Shown piece by piece: positions 7,241 to 12,319 of a stretch of DNA of 12,319 bases. Below the pieces are notes generated by a model that made no database searches, was not told the DNA's origin, and worked only from the letters and a program-made list of their open reading frames with translations. This DNA is from Candidatus Iainarchaeum sp. (lineage in GTDB: Archaea > B1Sed10-29 > WALL01 > JAGHAM01). Position numbers and translations under genes: made by a program. The stretch spans positions 1 to 12,319 of the forward strand of contig JAGHAM010000001.1 in assembly GCA_021161465.1 (NCBI GenBank), given 5' to 3'. The stretch's first letter is position 1. Each line of letters opens with the position of its first letter.

Positions 7241-7720
7241 TCACCCTAACACAGACAAACCCACTACCAGGATTATTAAGGCCATAACAAAGCCAAAAAT
7301 TGCTGGCGTTTCGGCCTGCCCCGAAAAGATTATGCTTGGCGCAAATGCATCTGGGTTCTTAGCACAGGCTGCAATACCTGCACCAGATATTTTTCCTTGG
7401 GCAACTGCACTTATGGCCGTTAGACCAACCAGCAACCCTGCCCCTAGCATTGCTAAGCCTTTCCACTCTGGCACCTGCGCGCCCGACCCGGCAAGCAACC
7501 CCGTTCCCATAACAATAAACAGCGCAGTTATGAACGCGTAGATTGTCTGGGTCTGTGGCATTGCTTGGAGTATCATAGCGTTTTTGAAATTCTCCTTGTT
7601 CTCTGCCACTGCACCAGCGCCAGAAACTCCCGCAGATGCAACCCCTATAGCGGTGCTTATACCTGCCATCCCCATAGCGAGACCAGCTCCAAGAACGGCA
7701 TATACTATTCCATCAACCAT
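7241..7720 (-). CDS. atpK: A-type ATP synthase subunit K (rotor ring proteolipid, duplicated hairpin)
   Basis: Subunit K forms the ion-carrying ring of Ao. The 159-residue protein is a tandem duplication of the two-helix c-subunit hairpin, giving four membrane spans at about 6-32, 50-76, 86-116 and 130-157. The second hairpin carries the ion-binding carboxylate, E137 in Q-A-E-T-P-A-I-F-G-F. The first hairpin has glutamine there (M-P-Q-T-Q-T-I-Y-A-F, Q58), so there is one carboxylate per four helices, as in V-type rings. M54, T57, Q58, Q108 and E137 line up with L61, T64, Q65, Q110 and E139, the known Na+ ligands of Enterococcus hirae NtpK. Na+ coupling is therefore a reasonable inference. The start, ATG 7718-7720, has GAGGTGA four bases before it, and that site contains the atpI stop codon. 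Confidence 0.95.
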   Translation of the reverse strand: MVDGIVYAVLGAGLAMGMAGISTAIGVASAGVSGAGAVAENKENFKNAMILQAMPQTQTIYAFITALFIVMGTGLLAGSGAQVPEWKGLAMLGAGLLVGLTAISAVAQGKISGAGIAACAKNPDAFAPSIIFSGQAETPAIFGFVMALIILVVGLSVLG

Positions 7721-7724
7721 TTTT

Positions 7725-7731
7725 TCACCTC
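7725..7731 (-). promoter_or_regulatory. Ribosome binding site of atpK, containing the atpI stop
   Basis: The minus strand reads GAGGTGA with a four-base spacer to the atpK ATG. The final TGA is also the atpI stop codon, so a ribosome ending atpI stands on the site that starts atpK. A strong site suits the many copies of K needed per enzyme. Confidence 0.7.
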
Positions 7732-9791
7732 TTTAGTTTAGTAAGTTTACGACTAGCATGAAATGGCACGTAGGCAACCCCCCCTCCTTCGTAGAATTTA
7801 GTGAAAAACTCTAGGAAGTGTAGACGGAGGCTGTGCACAAAGGCACCAAGACCATTCATGAACATATTGAACAAATGACCTATGACTAAAACTATGAGTG
7901 CAACAAACAACCCAACATAAGGGACCATATCATACACCATGAACGCCATGAAGTTTACTGCAAGCGCAATCCCTGCTGTGCCCACAGCCAATGCCATCAA
8001 ACGGGTGTACGAAAAGATGTCACCGAAAAAACCACTAAAGTCGAATACAGAAAGAGCAGCCATTATGGCCCCACTGTCTAAGAAAGCAAACACAACCACA
8101 AGGACTACTGAGAGAGTTATTGACGCTAACCCAAACCACAGCATAGGCTCTGGTGGCATACTGGAAAGCAAAGCAGCGACCGGGATTAACGGGTACCCCA
8201 AGATGGCCCCGAGGATAGGTAAAGTCAGTAACTTTTGGGAAAGGGTTTCCAGAGTACTAACCACAGCTGGTAAGAGCACCCCTAAAAAAGAGAACATAAG
8301 CCCACAGGAGAACAGAAGCCAGACGCCCTGATCCGAAACTGCCTTTCGGTATTGCTTGTTTTTTACATTATCGACAACACCGAGAAGGAGGCCAAGAGAG
8401 AGGTGCAAAAGCCCAATGGACGCTGTTAAACCAACCAGTAACATTATGTCTTTCATCGCATCTATAGGCATTGGGAATACGAAACCCATAGCTCCCCTCT
8501 CGTGGAGAACTTCTGGTAGGTTCCCAAGGTATGAACCAAAGATTAAACCCAAGAGTATTGTTGCCAGACCAGCAATAGCAAGGATGGACGCAAACTTGCG
8601 CATGCTACGGTTGTTCTTACCAATTCCCGAGTACACCAGTAAAGAGATAACCGCTGCAATAAGCCCGTACACCACATCGGTTAGCATAAAGCCAAAGAAT
8701 ATAGGGAAGGTTAATGCTAGGATTGGGGTAGGGTCTAAGTGTTTGTACTTTGGGAACGAAAACAAGCCAGTAAGCAACTCGAAGGGTTTAACCAAGCGTG
8801 GGTTATCCAATAAAGTTGGCGCGTCCTCACGCTCATCTGCTTCCATATAGTATGCTTGTGTCTTATGGGAAAGCGTGTTCTTGAAAACATCTAACTGGCT
8901 GTCGGGTACCCATGCCGCAAGGGAAACAAAGTGCTTCCCGCCACCCATAGCCTCCATGGCATCAATTCGCTCTCTGCGCACATCTAAATCCTCTTTTAGC
9001 GCTAGCAACAGCTCTGAGTGCTCTATCCATTGTTTCCTTAGTTGTTCCTTCATCTTTCGTATCTCTGCTTTCATTGTAGCAATCTCTCCCTTGATTGCTG
9101 CTAGCCGTTTTGATGGTGTTTCTGTGGTGGTAGGCACCTCTAAGACCTCGAAACCAACCTCGTGTAATATCCTCCCTAGTTCCTTTGCGTCCTTGGGCCT
9201 ACAGAATACTGCTATGAAGCTTTTCTCTATTGTCTTCTCCGACACGAAACAAGCCAATGGTTTTGCGTTCAGCTCTCTCCTCAGAAAAGGTACAGACTGT
9301 GTAGACACCAACCCAACAAACACGTGAAAATTGTCTGTGTTGCTGAAATGGGAGAGAGGCACTTCGGGGAAAAAAGACAAATTAGATGCTAAGGACTCTA
9401 ACTCAGCCAGCGTGTCCTCCTTCTCTCTAAGGTGTTCTAATGTTTCTTTAATGGGCGCCTCAAGTTTTGAAAGTTGTTTTTCGGCTTCAGAGAGGGCCTC
9501 TACATCAGAGCGCGGCTCTATGATAATCTTCTTTGTTTGGCGCGGGAAGAGCACAGCCTTAATTAGGTTCTCTGGTTGGGGTACTGGTTTATACGGCTCG
9601 AGGTTGCTGATAAGCTCGCCCAACCTCAAATCGAGCTCCCGAATTCCATCACCGTGCTCAACTTGTTGCTTGGTATCAGGAGACAAATCAAGCTGGCATA
9701 TCCCTCTCTCATGTAACGACGCTACAAGCTCACGTGAATCCGCCTGGGGGATTAAAACGTTTATGTGGTGCATTTTAGCCGGCCAGAGCAT
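7725..9791 (-). CDS. atpI: A-type ATP synthase subunit I (membrane stator subunit, V-ATPase a homologue)
   Basis: Subunit I forms the two half-channels for ions beside the K ring and anchors the peripheral stalks. The 688-residue protein has the usual halves. The cytoplasmic half (1 to about 350) contains a coiled coil near 225-280 and the typical V-S-L-A-A-W-V-P (289-296). The membrane half has about eight spans from residue 355 on, opening with F-P-I-F-F-G-F-M-L-T-D-V-V-Y-G. The arginine that faces the rotor carboxylate is R597 in F-S-Y-T-R-L-M-A-L, and the second conserved arginine is R656 in V-H-S-L-R-L-H-F-L-E-F. ATG 9789-9791 comes one base after the stop of the preceding gene, with GGAGG six bases upstream inside that gene. 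Length is normal. Confidence 0.96.
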   Translation of the reverse strand: MLWPAKMHHINVLIPQADSRELVASLHERGICQLDLSPDTKQQVEHGDGIRELDLRLGELISNLEPYKPVPQPENLIKAVLFPRQTKKIIIEPRSDVEALSEAEKQLSKLEAPIKETLEHLREKEDTLAELESLASNLSFFPEVPLSHFSNTDNFHVFVGLVSTQSVPFLRRELNAKPLACFVSEKTIEKSFIAVFCRPKDAKELGRILHEVGFEVLEVPTTTETPSKRLAAIKGEIATMKAEIRKMKEQLRKQWIEHSELLLALKEDLDVRRERIDAMEAMGGGKHFVSLAAWVPDSQLDVFKNTLSHKTQAYYMEADEREDAPTLLDNPRLVKPFELLTGLFSFPKYKHLDPTPILALTFPIFFGFMLTDVVYGLIAAVISLLVYSGIGKNNRSMRKFASILAIAGLATILLGLIFGSYLGNLPEVLHERGAMGFVFPMPIDAMKDIMLLVGLTASIGLLHLSLGLLLGVVDNVKNKQYRKAVSDQGVWLLFSCGLMFSFLGVLLPAVVSTLETLSQKLLTLPILGAILGYPLIPVAALLSSMPPEPMLWFGLASITLSVVLVVVFAFLDSGAIMAALSVFDFSGFFGDIFSYTRLMALAVGTAGIALAVNFMAFMVYDMVPYVGLFVALIVLVIGHLFNMFMNGLGAFVHSLRLHFLEFFTKFYEGGGVAYVPFHASRKLTKLKR

Positions 9792-9792
9792 C

Positions 9793-10110
9793 TTATTCCT
9801 CCAAAAGTATAGATATGCATTTGTCGATGGCTCTGTCGAGGTTTTTGGTTTTAGTTAGCTTTGTTTTTTTGCGCTCATATTCAGCAATGACTGTTTTGGA
9901 TTTTTTCTTAGCACGCTCTACAGCCTTGAAAACCAGCCTCTCTTTCTCCTTGACTGCATTGTCTCTGGCTTTTTTGAGTTGTTCCTCACTCTCTTTCCTG
10001 GCCTGGTTGATTGTGCTTTCAGCTTCCTCCCTTGCTCTTTCCAGACGTTCTTCCTGTGTTGCCTCAAACTCCTTTAGCGACTCTATCACTGTTTCCGAAT
10101 TTTTACCCAC
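9793..10110 (-). CDS. atpH: A-type ATP synthase subunit H (peripheral stalk coiled coil)
   Basis: This first gene of the operon encodes a 105-residue, almost fully helical and highly charged protein, dominated by E, K, A and R repeats (for example E-E-R-L-E-R-A-R-E-E-A-E and Q-A-R-K-E-S-E-E-Q-L-K-K-A-R). Such a protein in first place before atpI is the archaeal H (V-type G-like) subunit, which forms a right-handed coiled coil with E to make the stator stalk. I start it at GTG 10108-10110 because GGGGGAG lies five bases upstream and the promoter places the transcript start about 28 bases before it. A TTG at 10129-10131 would add seven residues (first residues M-G-F-G-G-V-L) but would leave almost no leader and has no ribosome binding site. 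The stop is TAA 9793-9795. Confidence 0.88.
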   Translation of the reverse strand: MGKNSETVIESLKEFEATQEERLERAREEAESTINQARKESEEQLKKARDNAVKEKERLVFKAVERAKKKSKTVIAEYERKKTKLTKTKNLDRAIDKCISILLEE

Positions 10111-10115
10111 TAAGA

Positions 10116-10122
10116 CTCCCCC
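10116..10122 (-). promoter_or_regulatory. Ribosome binding site favouring the GTG start of atpH
   Basis: The minus strand reads GGGGGAG, five bases before GTG 10108-10110. It decides between this start and the upstream TTG at 10129-10131, which lies before the site. Confidence 0.5.
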
Positions 10123-10160
10123 AAAACCCAAAACTTAGGAGAAAAGTTATGCAGCGCAGA

Positions 10161-10168
10161 TTTATATA
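10161..10168 (-). promoter_or_regulatory. TATA box of the ATP synthase operon
   Basis: The minus strand reads TATATAAA, the best archaeal TATA box in the window, in the 115-bp gap between the acetyltransferase stop and atpH. A start about 26 bp downstream would fall near 10138-10139, giving a leader of about 28 bases to GTG 10110 that holds the GGGGGAG site. No other promoter-like sequence is obvious inside the operon, where genes overlap or lie at most four bases apart, so this probably drives all ten genes. Confidence 0.7.
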
Positions 10169-10246
10169 GTTATCGTCAGTTACCACTAGACGCTCTCAAG
10201 ACAGACGCCAACAATTAGGTAAATTTTGGGGGTGTTTGGTGCGAAA

Positions 10247-10717
10247 TTATCTATCTACACGCTTCTGCATTTTCCTGAAACTCTTGCTAGTATAGGTAGG
10301 CTCAAAACCCCTCTTCCGGTACCATTCCGCATTTTTCTCAAGAGTGACAACATGTAGTGTTTCTATGTTGTCCCGGGCCACTGCCCTCTCGACTTCTTCC
10401 AGTAAGGAGGAACCAACAGAATTTTGCCTGTGTTTTGGCACGACCTCAATACTCTCTATTGTGGCTTCTTTTGGCGACCATCGCGAAACATCAAAATTGC
10501 AAAAACCTATGACACCATCGTCCTTATGGACGGCAACTATAAACTTGCTGCTGTCGCCGCGTTTTAGCTTATCAAGCTCTGAGCGTATCCTATTTATCTC
10601 TTCCCGCGTCAGGAGGAACCGTTGGTCTCTTGGTAGCTCTTTGCTATTTTTCTCCAATAGTTCCTTTAGGTGTTTTGCTCCAGCATGCCGATATTCTACA
10701 ATTTTATCTGTTGTCAT
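10247..10717 (-). CDS. GNAT-family N-acetyltransferase
   Basis: The 156-residue protein is a single GNAT domain, which moves an acetyl group from acetyl-CoA to an amine. Visible landmarks are a strand pair F-I-V-A-V-H-K-D-D-G-V-I-G-F-C-N-F (about 59-75), the central strand and pyrophosphate loop I-E-S-I-E-V-V-P-K-H-R-Q-N-S-V-G-S-S-L-L (about 88-107, where the usual R-x-x-G-x-G appears as R-x-x-S-x-G), and the closing E-W-Y-R-K-R-G-F-E-P (about 131-140). The substrate cannot be read from sequence; it could be a protein terminus, lysine, small amine or antibiotic. It starts at ATG 10715-10717 and is divergent from rpoK. It precedes the atp operon on the same strand, but a separate strong promoter lies between them, so a functional link is not implied. 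Confidence 0.88.
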   Translation of the reverse strand: MTTDKIVEYRHAGAKHLKELLEKNSKELPRDQRFLLTREEINRIRSELDKLKRGDSSKFIVAVHKDDGVIGFCNFDVSRWSPKEATIESIEVVPKHRQNSVGSSLLEEVERAVARDNIETLHVVTLEKNAEWYRKRGFEPTYTSKSFRKMQKRVDR

Positions 10718-10746
10718 ACACTTGTTATAGTATTGTTAAAGGTAAG

Positions 10747-10756
10747 ATTTATTAAT
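10747..10756. promoter_or_regulatory. AT-rich element likely serving as TATA box in both directions (acetyltransferase and rpoK)
   Basis: The sequence ATTTATTAAT lies at the exact middle of the 68-bp gap between the two divergent genes: its centre is about 34 bases from each start codon (10717 on the minus strand, 10786 on the plus strand). Read on either strand it resembles an archaeal TATA box (TTTATTAAT or ATTAATAAAT), predicting starts near 10725 and 10778 with leaders of about eight bases. No better TATA-like sequence is correctly spaced for either gene. Confidence 0.45.
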
Positions 10757-10785
10757 GCCGTTGAACAGAAACTACACTACGTTTT

Positions 10786-10965
10786 TTGGGTGATAATACG
10801 AACTACACTAAATACGAAAAAGCTCGGATACTGGGTGCAAGGGCGTTGCAATTAGCCATGGGCGCGCCACCTTTAGTTAAACCAAAAGGGAGCATGAGTG
10901 TCCTGGACTTGGCTATAGAGGAATTTAAGAAGGGAGTTATACCAATAACAGTGATAGGGGATTGA
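10786..10965 (+). CDS. rpoK: DNA-directed RNA polymerase subunit K (Rpb6/omega homologue)
   Basis: RpoK clamps the largest polymerase subunit and helps assemble the archaeal RNA polymerase. The 59-residue product contains the family core [20 protein letters not shown] (residues 7-26), A-P-P-L-V (27-31) and the C-terminal [14 protein letters not shown] (43-56), matching Rpb6/RpoK almost throughout. The frame is closed upstream by an in-frame TGA within CCGTTGAACA near 10760, and no ATG or GTG start precedes the conserved core, so TTG 10786-10788 is the likely start, giving M-G-D-N-T-N-Y-T. Size is normal for archaeal RpoK. There is no ribosome binding site, consistent with the short leader predicted from the TATA element. 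It ends at TGA 10963-10965, one base before the rps17e ATG, so the two form an operon. Confidence 0.92.
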   Translation: MGDNTNYTKYEKARILGARALQLAMGAPPLVKPKGSMSVLDLAIEEFKKGVIPITVIGD

Positions 10966-10966
10966 T

Positions 10967-11164
10967 ATGGGAAAACAAACAACAAAAATCCTCAAAACAA
11001 AAGCCAGGAAGATATGTTCACTCTACCCAGACAGGTTTTCAAAGAAGTTTGAAGAGAACAAGAAAGTAATCGAAGAGTTGGGGTTGTTTGGGTACTCAAA
11101 GAGTGACAAGAATATGGTTGCGGGGTTCATAACCAAATTAAAGACAGTAGAAGCGAGAGAATGA
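10967..11164 (+). CDS. rps17e: Small ribosomal subunit protein eS17 (S17e)
   Basis: This 65-residue basic protein belongs to the archaeal/eukaryotic eS17 family of the 30S subunit, which bacteria lack. Landmarks are M-G-K at the start, I-L-K-T-K-A-R-K-I (residues 8-16), Y-P-D-R-F-S-K-K-F-E-E-N-K-K-V-I-E-E-L (20-38), and S-K-S-D-K-N-M-V-A-G-F-I-T-K-L (44-58), where relatives have S-K-x-x-R-N-x-I-A-G-x-V-T. It has the length of archaeal forms, well short of the roughly 130 residues of eukaryotic ones. ATG 10967-10969 lies one base after the rpoK stop, so translation is probably coupled. Assignment is secure. Confidence 0.93.
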   Translation: MGKQTTKILKTKARKICSLYPDRFSKKFEENKKVIEELGLFGYSKSDKNMVAGFITKLKTVEARE

Positions 11165-11167
11165 GTG

Positions 11168-11173
11168 TTTTTT
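11168..11173 (+). terminator. Possible T-run terminator after rps17e
   Basis: Six consecutive T residues lie four bases after the rps17e stop, in the short gap before the antiporter gene. Archaeal RNA polymerase can stop at such runs without a hairpin. The run is short and the call is tentative. Confidence 0.35.
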
Positions 11174-11192
11174 AGTGTGTAAAGGGTAAATG

Positions 11193-11200
11193 TTTTTAAC
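11193..11200 (+). promoter_or_regulatory. TATA box of the antiporter gene
   Basis: The sequence TTTTTAAC is centred 26 bases before ATG 11223-11225, with the purine-containing GGTAAATG just upstream. The spacing again predicts a leaderless mRNA. It indicates that the antiporter is transcribed separately from rpoK-rps17e. Confidence 0.5.
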
Positions 11201-11222
11201 CTGTTTATTGAAAAGTTGTTGT

Positions 11223-12319
11223 ATGGATTTCCTCTTAGTTGTTCTGGTTGTTTTGATTTTAGCTAAAATTTTGGGGGAGATTTCAGAAAGAGTGGGGTTC
11301 CCAAGCATTTTAGGGTATTTGGTTGCAGGTATGCTCCTGGGGGCTATGGGGATTATAGATCCTTTAGACCCAAACGTTGTGGTTTTCGGGCAGATGGGCG
11401 CCATATTGTTGTTATTTGTTGCTGGTATGCGAGAAGTCGACGCGCCTAGCATACTTAGGGATAGAAGGGCAACGTATGCGTCTGCAGTATTTGGTTTCCT
11501 GTCCTCATTCATCCTAATTGTGTTTGCTCTGACGATTTACTTAAAAATAACGGCTGTGGAGTTCCTAACGCCAAGTAGTATAATTGCATTAGCTGCTTCC
11601 CTCTCAGTGTGTTCGGTAGTCACCAGCATGAAGGTCCTCATAAAGGAAAATAGGATAAACACCATTGTTGGGAGGGTAAGTTTAGGTGCCTCTGTCTTAA
11701 TTGCTTTGTTCGGCCTGGCGGTTTTCACTGTTTTGCCTATGTTTGTAGTTCCAAGCCAAGGGGGTTTTATATCCGTGCTAGGTGAGATACTTCTTGTTTC
11801 AGGGGCAATGTTAGCTGTTTTCATTGTAAGTTCGTTCGTAGTGCCGTATTTAATAGAAAAAAGTGATTTCTGGAAAGTGGAAGAAGCCCAGTTCACATTG
11901 GTTTTTGTGGTGATGCTAGTCCTTGCTCTTCTGGCATGGCTATTTGGATTGCATGGAGTGATAGGTGCGTTCATTGCTGGGATTGTTGTGTCGGAGAGTA
12001 GGAAAAGTGGCGAAAGTTTCTCCAGCAAAATAGCTTCCTTGTCTTATGGTGTGTTTGTACCTATTTTCTTCGTTTGGGCCGGCCTTATGTTCACGGCCAC
12101 TTCCTTGGATAGTTTCGTAGTGGTGCTAGCGCTCTCTGTGTTATTTGGTAGTGTTGTTGGTGGCTTCATTGGCGCGCTTATAGGTAAGTTGGATGGGGGG
12201 AAAGCTTTGGCTGTCGGGCTTAGCCTTATGCCTCGTGGGGGAATAAGTTTGGTTATGTTGGTAGCTATAAAGACAGGCACGGACCTGTTTAGGGGGGTAG
12301 GGGGAGATATATTATACTC
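11223..12319 (+). CDS. CPA2-family (Kef/NapA-like) cation:proton antiporter, C-terminus cut off by window edge
   Basis: The open frame from ATG 11223-11225 to the window end gives 365 residues of a polytopic membrane protein with about eleven or more hydrophobic spans. Family marks are the N-terminal I-S-E-R-V-G-F-P-S-I-L-G-Y-L-V-A-G (residues 20-36), F-V-A-G-M (65-69, usually F-x-x-G-L), L-F-G-L-H-G-V-I-G-A-F-I-A-G (240-253) and M-P-R-G-G-I-S-L-V (336-344), whose R338 corresponds to the conserved basic residue of the late core helix. Such proteins exchange Na+ or K+ for H+. The fifth-helix region is abnormal: after R-V-S-L-G-A-S-V-L the usual Asp (Q-D in KefC, D-D in NapA-like members) is replaced by I160-A161, and the T-D-like pair of the preceding helix by C130-S131. 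Activity is therefore uncertain. Any C-terminal RCK/TrkA-N domain would lie beyond the window. Confidence 0.88.
   Translation, partial: MDFLLVVLVVLILAKILGEISERVGFPSILGYLVAGMLLGAMGIIDPLDPNVVVFGQMGAILLLFVAGMREVDAPSILRDRRATYASAVFGFLSSFILIVFALTIYLKITAVEFLTPSSIIALAASLSVCSVVTSMKVLIKENRINTIVGRVSLGASVLIALFGLAVFTVLPMFVVPSQGGFISVLGEILLVSGAMLAVFIVSSFVVPYLIEKSDFWKVEEAQFTLVFVVMLVLALLAWLFGLHGVIGAFIAGIVVSESRKSGESFSSKIASLSYGVFVPIFFVWAGLMFTATSLDSFVVVLALSVLFGSVVGGFIGALIGKLDGGKALAVGLSLMPRGGISLVMLVAIKTGTDLFRGVGGDILY

Noticed and set aside
8356-9858. Plus-strand frames opposite atpI and atpH (8356-8850, 8875-9327, 9331-9858)
   Set aside because: All three are shadows of conserved minus-strand genes, and none has a start signal of its own.
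10132-10246. Hidden small RNA or riboswitch between the acetyltransferase and atpH
   Set aside because: Apart from the TATA box and short leader I see no stable stem or known RNA motif; the predicted leader is only about 28 bases.
10803-10985. Minus-strand 60-codon frame opposite rpoK
   Set aside because: The plus strand encodes a clear RpoK; the minus frame is its shadow.
11138-12280. Minus-strand frames at 11138-11512, 11537-12028 and 12044-12280
   Set aside because: They lie opposite the antiporter, whose protein matches its family along its length; the minus frames have serine/threonine/proline-rich products with no recognisable domain.
1-12319. CRISPR arrays, transposons, tRNA or rRNA genes
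   Set aside because: No regularly spaced repeats, inverted-repeat-flanked transposase frames, tRNA-like folds or rRNA motifs were seen on reading either strand.

Overview
The window comes from an archaeal chromosome of moderate G+C. The evidence is a complete A-type ATP synthase operon in the archaeal gene order, plus archaeal/eukaryotic-type housekeeping genes: Pth2-type peptidyl-tRNA hydrolase, RNA polymerase subunit RpoK (Rpb6) and ribosomal protein S17e. Archaeal TATA boxes lie about 26 bp upstream of several starts. GTG and TTG starts and GGAGG/GGTGA ribosome binding sites are common. I cannot place the organism further; both euryarchaeal and DPANN lineages fit.

Layout. Minus strand 1-635: a truncated TIM-barrel sugar isomerase/AP-endonuclease-like gene, preceded four bases upstream by pth2. 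Plus strand 703-1389: an unrecognised, highly charged 228-residue protein, divergent from pth2 across a 67-bp promoter region with one TATA box per strand. Minus strand 10110 down to 1363: the ATP synthase operon H-I-K-E-C-F-A-B-D. It ends in a tenth, very small gene for a 45-residue single-span membrane peptide that overlaps the end of atpD. Minus strand 10247-10717: a GNAT acetyltransferase. Plus strand 10786-11164: rpoK (short, TTG start) and rps17e, divergent from the acetyltransferase. Plus strand 11223 to the window end: a CPA2-type (Kef/NapA-like) cation:proton antiporter cut off by the edge.

How the genes work together. The nine atp genes encode all expected parts of an A1Ao enzyme: catalytic A and B, central stalk C, D and F, peripheral stalk E and H, stator membrane subunit I, and rotor proteolipid K. 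K is a fused double hairpin with one carboxylate per four membrane spans, and its residues match the Na+ site known from Enterococcus hirae NtpK, so Na+ coupling is plausible. The nearby antiporter would fit an ion economy linking Na+ and H+, but it lacks the aspartate that its family uses for ion binding.

Most of the window is orthodox. The points that deserve attention are the undescribed 45-residue gene closing the atp operon, the aspartate-less antiporter, the Na+-type proteolipid, and the membrane-like N-terminus of AtpC. I found no CRISPR array, mobile element, tRNA, rRNA or intein, and no gene-free stretch over 300 bases.
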